In this document: positions 21,491 to 36,397 of the stretch, one piece after another | How the letters are laid out: every line of letters begins with the position of its first letter | How positions within the stretch are numbered: the stretch's first letter is position 1 | Assembly (NCBI RefSeq): GCF_010730575.1 | Contig: NZ_AP022614.1 | Location: forward strand, 3,596,001-3,660,000 | DNA length: 64,000 bases | From: Mycobacterium parmense | GTDB lineage: Bacteria > Actinomycetota > Actinomycetes > Mycobacteriales > Mycobacteriaceae | Direction of reading: 5' to 3' | Position numbers and translations under genes: made by a program | The notes under the pieces: model-generated | What the model saw: the letters and a program-made list of their open reading frames with translations, nothing else | Database searches by the model: none | Told to the model about the DNA's origin: nothing

Positions 21491-21506
21491 CGCTAGCGCG
21501 CTAGCG
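21491..21506. promoter_or_regulatory. perfect 16-bp palindrome between thiO and thiE
   Basis: CGCTAGCGCGCTAGCG is identical to its own reverse complement. It sits in the 43-bp gap between the upstream end of the thiO aptamer and the GTG of thiE, where both promoters must lie. It could be a protein operator for the divergent pair or a hairpin at the 5' end of either transcript. No regulator is known to me. Confidence 0.6.
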
Positions 21507-21513
21507 TCGCGGT

Positions 21514-22188
21514 GTGCACGCCTCCACCGCAGCCCGGCTGGCTCGAGCCACCCTGTACCTGTGCACCGACGCCCGGCGTGAGCGCGGCGATCTGGCCGAG
21601 TTCGCCGACGCCGCGCTGGCCGGCGGGGTCGACGTCATCCAGCTGCGGGACAAGGGGTCGCCCGGCGAGCGGCGGTTCGGCCCGCTCGAGGCGCGCGACG
21701 AGCTGGCGGCGTGCGACGTCCTCGCCGACGCCGCGCGCCGGCACGGCGCCCTGTTCGCGGTCAACGACCGCGCCGATATCGCCCGCGTGGCCGGCGCCGA
21801 CGTGCTGCACCTGGGGCAGGGCGACCTGCCGCCGGCCGTGGCCCGCGACATCGCCGGGCCCGACACGCTGATCGGCCTGTCCACCCACGACGCCGACCAG
21901 GTGGCTGCCGCGGCGGCCGGCGCGGCGGACTACTTCTGCGTCGGCCCCTGCTGGCCCACCCCGACCAAACCCGGCCGCGAGGCGCCGGGGCTGCGGCTTG
22001 TGCGCGTCGCGGCCGGCACGGGGAGCGCCAAGCCATGGTTCGCGATCGGCGGCATCGACGGGCAGCGGCTGCCGGAGGTGCTGGCCGCCGGCGCGCGCCG
22101 CATCGTGGTGGTGCGTGCGATCACCGCGGCCGAGGACCCGCGGGCCGCGGCACGCGAGCTCAGCGCGGCGCTTGCAGCAGCGAGCTGA
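21514..22188 (+). CDS. thiE: thiamine-phosphate synthase ThiE
   Basis: This enzyme joins HMP-PP and thiazole phosphate to thiamine phosphate. Motifs: [22 protein letters not shown] (diphosphate/Mg site), [30 protein letters not shown] (thiazole-phosphate loop), [10 protein letters not shown] and VVVRAIT. It has 224 residues. Start GTG 21514 is eight bases after the palindrome, so the leader is very short or absent, and unlike thiC and thiO it has no TPP riboswitch. Its 3' end overlaps the convergent mutT3 by 29 bp. Confidence 0.96.
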   Translation: MHASTAARLARATLYLCTDARRERGDLAEFADAALAGGVDVIQLRDKGSPGERRFGPLEARDELAACDVLADAARRHGALFAVNDRADIARVAGADVLHLGQGDLPPAVARDIAGPDTLIGLSTHDADQVAAAAAGAADYFCVGPCWPTPTKPGREAPGLRLVRVAAGTGSAKPWFAIGGIDGQRLPEVLAAGARRIVVVRAITAAEDPRAAARELSAALAAAS

Positions 22189-22816
22189 CGCGGCGGCTCA
22201 GCTGTGAATGGGCCTGATCTGCGTCCCCCGGCACGCACCAGACGAAGACGCCCGCCTCGAGTTCGATCGTGCGTGGCAGGTGTCGGCGCCGGTCGTCGCC
22301 GTGCTCCAGCGGGATCAGGGCCGTCGCGGTGCGCAGCCGCTGCCAGCTCGCCGCGAACCCGGGATGCAGCGGCAGGTCGGCCACCTCGTCCTCGCCGACC
22401 CAGCGCATCTCGGCGCTTTCCCCGTTGGGCAGGGTGTGCAGCAACTCGGCGGTGTCGGCGATGACGGTCGTGTAAGTCCACCGGGTTCCGCCCATCCCGC
22501 CGACCTCGGCCGTGACGACCGCCCCCCGCACGGTGACCCGCTCGGGCGGAAGGCCCGCCTCCTCGTGCGCTTCGCGGACCGCGGTCTGCTCCGGGGTCTC
22601 ATGGCTGTCCCGCGCGCCGCCGGGCAGACCCCAGGTCCCGCCCTGATGACTCCACACCGCCCGATGCTGCAGCAGGACCGCGGGGGTGCCGTCGTGGCGG
22701 GGGGCCCGCAGCAGCAAACCCGCCGCGCCGAATCGCCCCCAGTAAGGGGCGCCGCTGTCGGAGATCACCCATCCGTCACCGTCGCCGTGCACGAGTTCAG
22801 AATAGGCAGCAGGCAT
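22160..22816 (-). CDS. mutT3: NUDIX hydrolase MutT3
   Basis: This 218-residue NUDIX protein carries the complete Nudix box [24 protein letters not shown] (positions of the G, E, RE and EExG residues all kept; motif ~75-98). Mycobacterial MutT3 (Rv0413) is linked to sanitising oxidised nucleotides such as 8-oxo-dGTP. The WGLPGG lead-in and WTYTTV strand match that family. Start ATG 22816. It converges on thiE with overlapping ends, as in H37Rv. Confidence 0.92.
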   Translation of the reverse strand: MPAAYSELVHGDGDGWVISDSGAPYWGRFGAAGLLLRAPRHDGTPAVLLQHRAVWSHQGGTWGLPGGARDSHETPEQTAVREAHEEAGLPPERVTVRGAVVTAEVGGMGGTRWTYTTVIADTAELLHTLPNGESAEMRWVGEDEVADLPLHPGFAASWQRLRTATALIPLEHGDDRRRHLPRTIELEAGVFVWCVPGDADQAHSQLSRRVSSLLQAPR

Positions 22817-22916
22817 CCGGGGTCAATCTGTCCGCCTCCCCCCATACGCCCCAACCTTCTCTTAGAATTCGCTTATAGATATTGAGTGCCGGCCGAAAGA
22901 CGAGGGCTGATCAGAC

Positions 22917-27483
<4,567 letters not shown>

Positions 27484-27500
27484 GTTCGCGGGTCGCGCGT

Positions 27501-27844
27501 GGGCGTCGAGTGTGCTGCAGGGGCGCCGCGTGTGCAGCCACGGCGGCGAGTGTGCGGCCACGGCGGCGAGTGTGCAGCCACGGCGGCGACACGCCGACGA
27601 AGACCGCCCTACACGCACACTCAAAACCGTGAGCGCACAACCGAAGCCCCGGCCGCTGCGCGTCGCGCGTGGGCGTCGCGTGTACACCCTGCGCGTCGCG
27701 CGTGGGCGTCGCGTGTACACCCTGCGCGTCGAGTGTGGGCGCCGCGTGTGCACCCTGGGCGTCGAGTGTGCAGCCACGGCGGCGACACGCCGACGAAGAC
27801 CGCCCTACACGCACATTCAAAACCGTGAGCGCACAACCGAAGCC
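27501..27844. repeat. composite repeat array downstream of pknG
   Basis: Three nested patterns are seen. Four 20-bp units like GGGCGTCGAGTGTGCTGCAG run from 27501 to 27580. A 33-bp unit (GCGCGTCGCGCGT then a 20-bp unit ending GTGTACACCCT) repeats from 27658 to 27756. An 82-bp block occurs directly at 27567-27648 and 27763-27844 with one mismatch (27620/27816). The second 82-bp copy contains the last nine codons and stop of the DUF559 gene, so the first copy is a stray duplicate of that gene end. Not CRISPR: units abut without unique spacers. Confidence 0.85.
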
Positions 27845-28704
27845 GCGAACGCCTCTCGCACTCGTCGGATGATCTCGGCGGGACGGTCGTCGGCGACCAC
27901 CCGGACGATTATCCAGCCCATGCGCTCGAGCGTCTCGATCCGCCGAATGTCCTTGGCGAATTGCCGACGATCCGTCCGATGCTGGTCGCCGTCGTATTCG
28001 ACGGCGACCATGCGGTCCTCCCAGCCCAGGTCGAGGTAGGCGAACGGTATGCCATCGACGTCCGACACGGGTATCTGCGTCTGCGGCCGGGGCAGACCCG
28101 CGTCGATGAGGAGCAGCCGCAGATAGCTCTCCCGTGGCGACGCTGCGCCCGGGTCGACGAGCTCCAGCGCGGCCTCCAGCCGCCGCAGCCCCGGAGAGCG
28201 CGGGTGGTTTGCGGCGACGCGCAGCACGTCGTCGTTCTTGACGCCCGTCGCCCGGGCGAGCGCATCGAGCCGGACCACCGCCGAGCGGACGGCGCCCCGC
28301 CGGCCGATGTCGAAGGCGGTGCGCTCGGGCGTGGTGACGACACGGCCATCGAGCACCTGCGTCTCACCGTCGGCCAGCGCGTAGCGACGCGTCAACACGC
28401 CGCGGGGTGCGCGGGCGGTGGTGTGCAGCACCTCGACCGGGACATCGTCGGGGATCCACTCGGCGCCGTGCAACGCCGCGGCGGCCGCGCCGACGATGGT
28501 CCCCCGTCGCCGCGTCCACAGCCAGGCGGCGGCGATCCGCAGTTCGAGCGTCAACGCGACGTCGTGCGGCAGGTACACGTTCGGGAACACGGCACGGTAT
28601 CGCGTACGCAGCTGGTGCCTGCTCAGCGCCCCGGACGCCAGCGCCTCGCTGCCGATGATCGGCTTCTGCATGCCGCGCAGCATCACACGAACGGCACGCA
28701 CCAT
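27817..28704 (-). CDS. DUF559 endonuclease-fold protein with AbiEi-like N-terminus
   Basis: This 295-residue protein has an N-terminal winged-helix-like segment (SRHQLRTRYRAVFPNVYL) as in AbiEi-type antitoxins, and a C-terminal DUF559/Vsr-like domain: AVEYDGDQHRTDRRQF with Glu-Tyr-Asp-Gly-Asp-x-His, then IRRIETLERMGWIIVRV. That resembles very-short-patch-repair nuclease cores. ATG 28704 is chosen because AGAGG lies 6 nt upstream; ATGs at 28683 and 28671 are alternatives. No toxin partner is adjacent. Its 3' end lies inside an 82-bp repeat whose other copy is 196 bp away. Confidence 0.78.
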   Translation of the reverse strand: MVRAVRVMLRGMQKPIIGSEALASGALSRHQLRTRYRAVFPNVYLPHDVALTLELRIAAAWLWTRRRGTIVGAAAAALHGAEWIPDDVPVEVLHTTARAPRGVLTRRYALADGETQVLDGRVVTTPERTAFDIGRRGAVRSAVVRLDALARATGVKNDDVLRVAANHPRSPGLRRLEAALELVDPGAASPRESYLRLLLIDAGLPRPQTQIPVSDVDGIPFAYLDLGWEDRMVAVEYDGDQHRTDRRQFAKDIRRIETLERMGWIIVRVVADDRPAEIIRRVREAFAASVVRSRF

Positions 28705-28765
28705 GGTTACCTCTGTGCACAGCCACCTCAAGCAAATCGCAAGGATGCTGGAGCACAGTGGACGC

Positions 28766-30082
28766 ATGGCGGCGCAGTCCATGCGGTGGATCAGCACGGC
28801 CCGCATGCTGCGGCGGGCCGGGTTCGGCGTGACGGGAACCGAGGTCGACGCGGCCGCAGCCGGCGACTGGCCCGCCTACGTCGACGCGATGCTTGCCGCC
28901 GACCCCGACGCGGACCCGGGCGCGGTCGCCACCCCGATGCCGGTCATGGAGGCGCCCCGCCGGCCCGGCAAGGGCGCCACGGTCGCGGCGCGCAAGCAGT
29001 TCAACCAGCAGCTCTCCGAACAGCAAGACGTGCTGTCGGATTGGTGGCTGCGCCGCATGGTGAGCGTCGCGCAGCCCGCCCACGAGAAGCTGACGTTGCT
29101 GTGGCACAACCACTTTGCCACCTCCGCGCAGAAGGTTCGGGCCGCGGCGTACATGGCCGCGCAGAATCAGAAGCTGCGCACCCTGTCGCTGGGCGACTTC
29201 CGTACCCTGGCCTACACGATGCTCACCGATGCCGCGATGCTGCGCTGGCTGGACGGTCAGAGCAATACGGCCCGAGCCCCCAACGAAAATCTCGCGCGCG
29301 AGTTCATGGAGTTGTTCGCCCTGGGCCACGGCAACGGCTACACCGAGGACGACGTGCGCGCCGGCGCCCGCGCGCTGACCGGCTGGGTGATCGGCGACGA
29401 CGGGCGCACCGCGCTGGTGCCCAGACGACACGACGGCAGCGCCAAGACGCTGTTCGGCCAGAGCCGCAACTTCGACGCCGCCGGATTCTGTGACGCCGTG
29501 CTGGCGCAGCCCAAGTCGGCGCAGTACGTCGCCGGCCGGCTGTGGCAGCAACTGGCGTCCGACGACCCGCCGTCGCAGCCGGCGCTCGACCGGCTGGTGT
29601 CGGCCTATGGCCCCGGACGGGACCTGCGCGCGCTGACCCGCGCCATCCTCACCGATGACGAGTTCACCGGCGCGCGGGCCACGACGGTGAACACCCCGGT
29701 CGAATGGCTGGTCGGCGTCATGCGGGCGATGCGGGTGCCGGTGAACCAACCCGCCCCCCGCAAGATCGCCGACGCCACCCTGCGCGCACTGGGACAACGG
29801 CCCTTCTATCCGCCCAGTGTCGGCGGCTGGCCGCATGGCCCGGTGTGGCTGTCCACCGCCAGCGCCGAGGCCCGGCTGCAGGCCGCGAGCCGGCTGGCGC
29901 AAGTCGGCGACCTGTCCGGTGTCGAAAGCGCCGCCCCGGGTGACCGCATCGACGCGGCCGGCTACCTGATCGGCATCGGGGCCTGGTCGGACCGGAGCGC
30001 CAACGCGCTCAAGCCGCTCATCCGCACGCCGTCACAACTGGTCGCGGCCGCCGTCAACACGCCCGAATACCTGACGTCCTAG
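28766..30082 (+). CDS. DUF1800 family protein
   Basis: This 438-residue protein has the DUF1800 hallmarks: LLWHNHFATSAQKVR, NENLAREFMELFALGHGNGY and GARALTGW. Members are found next to DUF1501 genes in many bacteria, as here (10-bp gap). The role is unknown; exported or envelope-linked functions have been suggested for the pair. ATG 28766 has GGAG 12 nt upstream; an in-frame ATG at 28745 is possible. No signal peptide is obvious, so it may ride with the Tat-exported partner; that is inference. Confidence 0.88.
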   Translation: MAAQSMRWISTARMLRRAGFGVTGTEVDAAAAGDWPAYVDAMLAADPDADPGAVATPMPVMEAPRRPGKGATVAARKQFNQQLSEQQDVLSDWWLRRMVSVAQPAHEKLTLLWHNHFATSAQKVRAAAYMAAQNQKLRTLSLGDFRTLAYTMLTDAAMLRWLDGQSNTARAPNENLAREFMELFALGHGNGYTEDDVRAGARALTGWVIGDDGRTALVPRRHDGSAKTLFGQSRNFDAAGFCDAVLAQPKSAQYVAGRLWQQLASDDPPSQPALDRLVSAYGPGRDLRALTRAILTDDEFTGARATTVNTPVEWLVGVMRAMRVPVNQPAPRKIADATLRALGQRPFYPPSVGGWPHGPVWLSTASAEARLQAASRLAQVGDLSGVESAAPGDRIDAAGYLIGIGAWSDRSANALKPLIRTPSQLVAAAVNTPEYLTS

Positions 30083-30092
30083 CGAGATCACG

Positions 30093-31292
30093 ATGCCAGA
30101 GATGAACCGCCGCAGATTCCTGATCGCCAGCGCGGGTGTGGGGGCGGCCGGCCTGCTGTCCACGGCGGTCGCGGTCGACTGGCCCGACATGATGCGCGCG
30201 GCCCGGGACCGGCCGCTGGCCGCGGGCGCCGGTGTCCTGGTGATCGTCTCGCTCTACGGCGGCAACGACGGCATCAACACGGTCATCCCGTACGCGGACA
30301 ACGCCTATCACGACGCCCGGCCGGAGCTGGCCTACGCCCCGGGCGACGTCCTGCACCTCGACCAGCAGCTCGGGCTCAACCCCGCGATGAAGGGCCTGGC
30401 CGGCCTGTGGGAGCAACGCCAACTCGCCATCGTGCGCGGGGTCGGCTACCCGCAACCCGACCACAGCCACTTCCGGTCCATGGACATCTGGCAGACCGCC
30501 TCGCCGGCCGAACCGGTTTCGACGGGCTGGATCGGCCGCTGGCTCGACGCCACCGGCGACGACCCGCTGCGCGCGGTCAACATCGGGCCGGTTCTGCCCC
30601 CGCTGGCCGTCGGCGAAAAGCACACGGCGGCAGCCCTTTCCACGATGCGGGGGGCGGCCAGGCGTGCGGAGGGCTTCGACTCCATCATGAGCGCACTGGG
30701 CGCAGACGACCCCGGCGACACCCCGGCGATGGCAGCGGTGTGCAAGGCCTACCGCGACGCGCGCACCACCGACAGGACGTTCGCGTCGGTCAGAGCCGGT
30801 GCCAAGGGCCACAATTCGCTCGCGTCACAACTCGACGCCGTCGCCGACGCGGTGCGCGCCCGGGTGCCCACGCGGGTGTACACGGTGCAGCTGGGCGGCT
30901 TCGACACCCACGCCGGCGAGCGCGGCACCCAGCAGCGCCAGCTGCAGACCCTCGACGAGGCTCTGACCCCGTTCCTGCAGCAGATGGCGGGCGACCCCTA
31001 CGGCCGCAACGTCGTGGTGATGGCGTACTCGGAGTTCGGTCGCCGGGTGCGCGCCAACGCCTCGCAGGGCACCGACCACGGCACCGCCGGGCCCGTGCTG
31101 GTCGCGGGCGCACCCGTCAGCGGCGGCTTCTACGGCGAGCAGCCCAGCCTCACCGACCTCGACCGCGGCGACCTCAAGTACACCACCGACTTTCGCGACG
31201 TGTACGCCGAGCTGCTGACGAGGACGGTCGGGACCGATCCCGCGCCGTCCGTCGGCGCGGGACGAAAACCTCTGGGCTTCCTAACGGCCTAG
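30093..31292 (+). CDS. DUF1501 family protein, Tat-exported
   Basis: This 399-residue protein begins with a twin-arginine signal ([19 protein letters not shown]). The body belongs to DUF1501, a sulfatase/alkaline-phosphatase-like fold: [32 protein letters not shown] and the late [19 protein letters not shown], where Asp/His residues would bind metal. It follows the DUF1800 gene in the same operon. ATG 30093 is used; ATG 30102 directly before NRRR is an alternative. It overlaps the 3' end of the convergent ackA by 12 bp. Confidence 0.88.
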   Translation: MPEMNRRRFLIASAGVGAAGLLSTAVAVDWPDMMRAARDRPLAAGAGVLVIVSLYGGNDGINTVIPYADNAYHDARPELAYAPGDVLHLDQQLGLNPAMKGLAGLWEQRQLAIVRGVGYPQPDHSHFRSMDIWQTASPAEPVSTGWIGRWLDATGDDPLRAVNIGPVLPPLAVGEKHTAAALSTMRGAARRAEGFDSIMSALGADDPGDTPAMAAVCKAYRDARTTDRTFASVRAGAKGHNSLASQLDAVADAVRARVPTRVYTVQLGGFDTHAGERGTQQRQLQTLDEALTPFLQQMAGDPYGRNVVVMAYSEFGRRVRANASQGTDHGTAGPVLVAGAPVSGGFYGEQPSLTDLDRGDLKYTTDFRDVYAELLTRTVGTDPAPSVGAGRKPLGFLTA

Positions 31293-32441
31293 CAGGCCCG
31301 CGCAGTCGCGTGCGATGGCGAGTTCCTCGTTCGTGGGAATCACCAGCACCGTGATCGGCGAGTCGTCGGCGGATATTCGCCGAGCGCCGCCGCCGGCCGC
31401 CGCGTTGCGGCGCTCGTCGACAACGATACCGAGTTCGCCCATGCCGGCCAGCGCGTCACGGCGTACCAGTGCATCGTTTTCGCCGACGCCGGCGGTGAAG
31501 GTGAGCACGTCGGTGTGCCCCAGCACCGCCAGGTATGCGCCGATGTACTTGCGTAACCGGTGAATGAAGACGTCGTACGCCAATCGCGCTGCGCCGTCGC
31601 CAGATTCGATCATCGAATGCAGCCTTCGGAAGTCACGCTCGCCCGCCAGTCCCCAGAGGCCCGATTCGTTGTTGAGCATCGACTCGATCTTGTCGACGCT
31701 CATGTTCGCGGCGCGCCACAGGTAACTGATCACACCGGGGTCGACATCGCCGCTGCGGGTGCCCATCACCAGCCCCTCCAGCGGCGTCAGACCCATCGAG
31801 GTGTCGACCGGGCGGCCGCCCGCGATCGCCGACGCCGACGCGCCGTTGCCCAGGTGCAGCACAATCTGATTCAGGCCGGCCGCCGGCCCGCCGACGAACG
31901 CCGCCGCCTGCTCGCTGACGTAACGGTGCGAAGTGCCGTGAAACCCGTAACGCCGTATCTGCCAGCGCTGCGCCAAGTCCCGATTCACCGCGTACGTCGC
32001 GGACGCGGCCGGCAGCTCGTGAAAGAACGCCGTGTCGAAGACGGCGATGTGCGCGACGTCGGGGAGCAGCTTGCGAGCCACCTTGATCCCCTGCACCGCG
32101 GGCGGATTGTGCAGCGGGGCAAGCTCCGAGAGCTTCTCGAGCTCGGCGATCCGCGCATCGTCGAGTAGCGTCGGGCGATAAAAGGCGTTGCCGCCGTGGA
32201 CCACCCGGTGGCCGACGGCCAGCAGGCCGCACGACGTGAGGTCGACACCGGCCTCGGCCAATTGCGCGAACGCAAGCCGCAGCGCCTCCTCGTGGTCGCC
32301 GACCCGCGACGACGGTTCACCGATCTGCTGGATGCCGCCGCCCGTGCGCGCGGCCCCGGACTCGAGGTCGATCAGCTGATATTTCAGCGAGGAGGAGCCG
32401 GCGTTGATCACCAGCACCACGCGGGACGCGTCAGCCGTCAT
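31281..32441 (-). CDS. ackA: acetate kinase AckA
   Basis: This 386-residue ASKHA-fold kinase interconverts acetate + ATP and acetyl phosphate + ADP. Motifs: [13 protein letters not shown] at the N-terminus, [38 protein letters not shown] and a C-terminal [11 protein letters not shown]. Start ATG 32441 overlaps the pta stop by 11 bp, so pta and ackA are coupled, as expected for the acetate pathway. Confidence 0.97.
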   Translation of the reverse strand: MTADASRVVLVINAGSSSLKYQLIDLESGAARTGGGIQQIGEPSSRVGDHEEALRLAFAQLAEAGVDLTSCGLLAVGHRVVHGGNAFYRPTLLDDARIAELEKLSELAPLHNPPAVQGIKVARKLLPDVAHIAVFDTAFFHELPAASATYAVNRDLAQRWQIRRYGFHGTSHRYVSEQAAAFVGGPAAGLNQIVLHLGNGASASAIAGGRPVDTSMGLTPLEGLVMGTRSGDVDPGVISYLWRAANMSVDKIESMLNNESGLWGLAGERDFRRLHSMIESGDGAARLAYDVFIHRLRKYIGAYLAVLGHTDVLTFTAGVGENDALVRRDALAGMGELGIVVDERRNAAAGGGARRISADDSPITVLVIPTNEELAIARDCAGLLGR

Positions 32442-34518
32442 GGGACACCTGAGCCTGGATGGCGGTGATGGCGACCGTGTTCACGATGTCTTCGACCAGC
32501 GCGCCGCGGGACAGGTCGTTCACCGGCTTGCGTAATCCCTGGAGGACGGGCCCGATCGCGATTGCGCCGGCGCTGCGCTGCACCGCCTTGTAGGTGTTGT
32601 TCCCGGTGTTGAGGTCGGGGAAGATCAGCACGGTGGCGCGGCCGGCGACGGGCGAGCCGCGCAGCTTGGTGGCCGCGACGGACGGTTCGATGGCCGCGTC
32701 GTACTGGATGGGCCCCTCGACGGGCAGGTCGGGCTCCCGAGAGCGCACCAAATTGGTTGCGGTCCTAACCTTTTCCACGTCCGCTCCGCTGCCGGAGTCA
32801 CCGGTGGAGTACGACAGCATGGCCACGCGCGGCTCGATGCCGAACAGCGCGGCGGTGCGCGCCGAACTGATCGCGATGTCGGCCAGTTGCTCGGGGGTCG
32901 GGTTGGGGACGATCGCGCAGTCGCCGTAGGCCAGCACCCGATCCGGCAGGCACATGAAGAAGATACTCGACACCGTCGACACGTCGGGGACGGTCCTGAT
33001 GATCTCGAGCGCCGGCCGCACGGTGTGCGCCGTGGTGTGGGCGGCGCCGGAGACCATGCCGTGGACCAAGTCGTTGTGCACCATCATGGTGCCGAAATAT
33101 GTCGCGTCGAACATGATCTCGTGGGCGTGCTCCAAGGTGACGCCCTTGGCCTTGCGCAGCTCAGCATACTGCCCGGCGAATCGCTCGCGCAGGTCGCTGG
33201 TCGTCGGGTCGATCACCGTGGCGTCGCTCAGGTCGACGCCGAGTTCAGCCGAGCGATGCCGGATCGAGGCCTCGTCGCCCAGGATGGTCAGGTCGACGAC
33301 GCCACGCTGCAGCAAGCGACCTGCAGATCGCAGGATGCGGTCGTCCTCGCCCTCGGGCAGCACGATGCGCTTGCGGTCGGCACGCGCCCGCAGCGTCAGC
33401 CCGTGGATGAACATCTGCGGAGTTATCACGGTCGGGATCGGAATCGCGAGCTGCGCCAACAGATCCGTCACGTCGACGTAGCGCTCCATCAGCTCCAGCG
33501 CGGTGTCGATCTTGCGCTGCGACGCCGCCGTGACCCGGCCACGGGCCGCGGCCGCGGCGCCGGCGGTGTCGTAGGTGCCCAGGTCGGTCGCAATGATCGG
33601 CAGCCGCAGCCGCAGGCCGGCCACCAGGGCGGCGATCGACGGATGCAGGTCGAACCCGCCATTGAGGACGATGCAGGACAACGACGGAAAACCCTGCGCC
33701 GCATGGGCACTCGCGACGGCGAGGACCACGTCCGAGCGGTCGCCCGGGGTGATCACCGCCATGCCGTCACGCAGCCGTTCCAGCACGTGGTCGGCGGTCA
33801 TCCCGGCGGCGAGGACGCTCATCACCTCACGCTCACGCAGGGACGCCTCGCCGCTGACCGGCTTCCCGTTCACGGCCCGCTCGAGTTCGGCCACCGTCGG
33901 CGCCGACAGCAAGGGCTCCTCGGGCAGCACGTAACTGCGCTGCTCGAAGACCGCCAGCGCCTTTCGCACAGCCTCCAGCTGGGCCGGATCGCACCGATTG
34001 GCGACCACCGCCGCGGTGTGTGCGCGCTGCGCCGACAGCTCGGCCATGCAAACCTGGACCACACTCGAGATCTCTTCGGGCGTGCGACCTTTGCCGCTGA
34101 CGGTCAGCAATACCGGCGCGCCGAGGTTGACCGCGATTCGCGCGTTGACCGACAGCTCGGCGGGCCGGGTGATGTCGGTGTAGTCACTGCCCACGATCAC
34201 CACGGCGTCGCAGGCTTGCGCCATCGCGTGGTAGGCATCCACCACGTCGGCGATCGCGGCATCGCCGTCGGCGTGCAGCCGCTGGTAGGTGGTGCCGACG
34301 CACTGGTCGTAGGTCAGGCCCGCGGTGGTGTGGGCCAGCAGCAACTCCAAGATGTAGTCCCGGGAGCGATCGCGGCGCGTAATCGGCCGGAACACACCGA
34401 CTTTCGCGACGGTCGCGGCCAGGCGGTGCAGCAGCCCCAGCGCGATCGCCGACTTGCCGGTCTCCGGTTCGGGAGCGGCGACATATATCCCTGGACCGGC
34501 TCCAGTGGTTTCAGCCAA
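32431..34518 (-). CDS. pta: phosphate acetyltransferase Pta
   Basis: This 695-residue two-part enzyme has an N-terminal P-loop/DRTGG-like region ([16 protein letters not shown], then [11 protein letters not shown]) and the catalytic C-terminal Pta domain ([64 protein letters not shown]). It converts acetyl-CoA and phosphate to acetyl phosphate. The likely start is TTG 34518 ([17 protein letters not shown]), which overlaps the fgd1 stop by 8 bp and matches the family N-terminus; the open frame extends further but into fgd1. Confidence 0.95.
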   Translation of the reverse strand: MAETTGAGPGIYVAAPEPETGKSAIALGLLHRLAATVAKVGVFRPITRRDRSRDYILELLLAHTTAGLTYDQCVGTTYQRLHADGDAAIADVVDAYHAMAQACDAVVIVGSDYTDITRPAELSVNARIAVNLGAPVLLTVSGKGRTPEEISSVVQVCMAELSAQRAHTAAVVANRCDPAQLEAVRKALAVFEQRSYVLPEEPLLSAPTVAELERAVNGKPVSGEASLREREVMSVLAAGMTADHVLERLRDGMAVITPGDRSDVVLAVASAHAAQGFPSLSCIVLNGGFDLHPSIAALVAGLRLRLPIIATDLGTYDTAGAAAAARGRVTAASQRKIDTALELMERYVDVTDLLAQLAIPIPTVITPQMFIHGLTLRARADRKRIVLPEGEDDRILRSAGRLLQRGVVDLTILGDEASIRHRSAELGVDLSDATVIDPTTSDLRERFAGQYAELRKAKGVTLEHAHEIMFDATYFGTMMVHNDLVHGMVSGAAHTTAHTVRPALEIIRTVPDVSTVSSIFFMCLPDRVLAYGDCAIVPNPTPEQLADIAISSARTAALFGIEPRVAMLSYSTGDSGSGADVEKVRTATNLVRSREPDLPVEGPIQYDAAIEPSVAATKLRGSPVAGRATVLIFPDLNTGNNTYKAVQRSAGAIAIGPVLQGLRKPVNDLSRGALVEDIVNTVAITAIQAQVSHDG

Positions 34519-35521
34519 GTCGCCGCAGCCTGGGGGCCAGGTCCTTTTCGAAGAGCTCCAGGAAACGGCGCTGGTCGTGGCCGGGCGCATGGAACACCAG
34601 GTGGTTGAGGCCCCAGTCGACGTAGTCCTTCACCTTTTCGACCGCCTCATCGGGATCCGACGTAACGATCCAGCGCTTGGCGACCTGCTCGATCGGCAAC
34701 TCGTCGGCGGCCTTCTCCATTTCGAGCGGGTCGTGGATGTTGGTCTTCTGCTCGGCCGTCAGCGACAGCGGCGCCCAGAAGCGGGTGTTCTCCAGCGCCA
34801 GCTCCGGGTCGGTGTCGTAGGAGATCTTGATCTCGATCATGCGGTCGATATCGTCGGGGTTCTTGCCCGCCGCCTCCGCGCCCTCCCGCATCGCGGGAAT
34901 GAGCTTGTCCTTGTACAGCTCCTCGCCCTTGCCCGAGGTACAGATGAAGCCGTCGCCCGCGCGCCCGGCGTACTTGGCCACCTGCGGTCCGCCCGCGGCG
35001 ATGTAGATCGGAATACCGCCCTCGGGAACGTCGTAGATGGACGCGCCCTTGGTGTGGTAGTACTCACCGTCGAAGTCGACCCGGTCGCCCAGCCACAGCT
35101 CACGCATCAGCCGGACGGACTCGCGAAGCCGGGCGTAGCGCTCCTTGAACTCCGGCCAATCGCCCTGGTAGCCGGTGGCGATTTCGTTCAGCGACTCCCC
35201 GGTGCCCACGCCGAGGAAGATGCGATCCGGGTAGAGGCACCCCATCGTGGCGAATGCCTGGGCGATGACGGCGGGGTTGTACCGGAAGGTCGGCGTGAGC
35301 ACCGACGTGCCCAGCACCAGCCGCTTGGTCCGCTCTCCGACGGCGGTCATCCACGCCAGGGAGAACGGAGCGTGGCCGCCCTCGTGCCGCCACGGCTGGA
35401 AATGGTCACTGACGGTCGCGCTGTCCATGCCGTGACCTTCGGCGGCGACAGCGAGTTCAACGAGCTCACGCGGTGCGAATTGTTCAGCGGAAGCCTTGTA
35501 TCCCAGTTTCAGTTCAGCCAC
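34511..35521 (-). CDS. fgd1: F420-dependent glucose-6-phosphate dehydrogenase
   Basis: This 336-residue protein begins [20 protein letters not shown] and matches mycobacterial FGD1 along its length: SDHFQPWRH with the catalytic His, [35 protein letters not shown] and [19 protein letters not shown]. It reduces coenzyme F420 with glucose-6-phosphate and so feeds the many F420-dependent LLM enzymes, one of which is at 10.65 kb. GTG 35521, with AGGAG 12 nt upstream. First gene of fgd1-pta-ackA. Confidence 0.97.
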   Translation of the reverse strand: MAELKLGYKASAEQFAPRELVELAVAAEGHGMDSATVSDHFQPWRHEGGHAPFSLAWMTAVGERTKRLVLGTSVLTPTFRYNPAVIAQAFATMGCLYPDRIFLGVGTGESLNEIATGYQGDWPEFKERYARLRESVRLMRELWLGDRVDFDGEYYHTKGASIYDVPEGGIPIYIAAGGPQVAKYAGRAGDGFICTSGKGEELYKDKLIPAMREGAEAAGKNPDDIDRMIEIKISYDTDPELALENTRFWAPLSLTAEQKTNIHDPLEMEKAADELPIEQVAKRWIVTSDPDEAVEKVKDYVDWGLNHLVFHAPGHDQRRFLELFEKDLAPRLRRLG

Positions 35522-35560
35522 GAGTCTTTTCTACTCCTAACCGCCTCTGGACTCACCCTC

Positions 35561-35600
35561 GCGACCCGCCACGCCCGGCTCCGCCGCGCTCGCGATCGCT
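35561..35600 (-). repeat. dispersed intergenic element related to the thiC/thiD repeat
   Basis: On the minus strand this reads GCGATCGCGAGCGCGGCGGA and continues GCCGGGCGTGGCGGGTCGC. It shares the 19-nt core AGCGCGGCGGAGCCGGGCG and similar flanks with the 57-bp unit at 8574-8687. It lies between the divergent starts of fgd1 and the MBL-fold gene. Three copies in 64 kb suggest a small dispersed repeat family. Confidence 0.6.
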
Positions 35601-35615
35601 CCTAGACTCACGGCC

Positions 35616-36374
35616 ATGGCCCACCAGCCGACCCCCGTCCAAGTGACCGACACGGTGCACCTCGTCCAGGGCCGTGCCGTCAACTGGACGATCGTCGCCG
35701 ACGACACCGGCGTGATGCTGATCGACGCCGGCTACCCCGGCGACCGCGAGGCCGTGCTGTCCTCGCTGCGGACGCTGGGCCACCACGCCGGCGACCTGCG
35801 CGCCATCCTGCTCACGCACGCACACATCGACCACCTCGGCTCGGCGATCTGGTTCGCCCGCGAGCATGGCACTCCGGTGTTCTGCCACTCCGGGGAAGTT
35901 GCCCACGCCAAGCGCGAGTATCTGGAGCAGGCATCGGTTTTCGATGTCGCGCTGCGGATTTGGCGTCCCCGCTGGGCAAAGTGGGGTCTGCACGTGGTGC
36001 GTAGCGGCGGCCTGATCCGCGACGGCATCCCGACCGCCCGGCCGTTGACCGCCGAGGCCGCCGCCGCTCTCCCGGGCCGCCCCACGGCGGTCGACACCCC
36101 CGGGCACACCAGCGGCCACTGCTCGTACCTGGTCGACGGCGTCCTGGTCAGCGGCGACGCGTTGGTCACCGGTCATCCGCTGCTGCGCCGGTCCGGGCCG
36201 CAGCTGCTGCCGGCCGTGTTCAGCCACAGCCAGCACGACTCGGTGCGCAGCCTCGAGACGCTGGCCTCGCTCGACACCGAGATGCTGCTGCCCGGTCACG
36301 GCGACGTGTGGCGCGGCCCGATCCGCGAGGCGACACAGGCCGCCTTCGCGCGGGCCGGCGGCGCGACGGCATGA
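35616..36374 (+). CDS. metallo-beta-lactamase-fold hydrolase (Rv0406c-like)
   Basis: This 252-residue MBL-fold enzyme carries the metal motif LTHAHIDHLGS (HxHxDH), a further His in DTPGHTSGHCS, the Asp of VSGDALV and a late His in LPGHGDVW, so a di-metal site is complete. No signal peptide, so it is not a classical beta-lactamase; glyoxalase II or lactonase-like activity is possible. Divergent from fgd1, as in H37Rv. Confidence 0.88.
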   Translation: MAHQPTPVQVTDTVHLVQGRAVNWTIVADDTGVMLIDAGYPGDREAVLSSLRTLGHHAGDLRAILLTHAHIDHLGSAIWFAREHGTPVFCHSGEVAHAKREYLEQASVFDVALRIWRPRWAKWGLHVVRSGGLIRDGIPTARPLTAEAAAALPGRPTAVDTPGHTSGHCSYLVDGVLVSGDALVTGHPLLRRSGPQLLPAVFSHSQHDSVRSLETLASLDTEMLLPGHGDVWRGPIREATQAAFARAGGATA

Positions 36375-36397
36375 CGTCGGAGGTCTGCCCCGCGCGC

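Noticed and set aside
27501..27844. CRISPR-like array
   Set aside because: Units are contiguous, of mixed length, with no unique spacers and no cas genes nearby.
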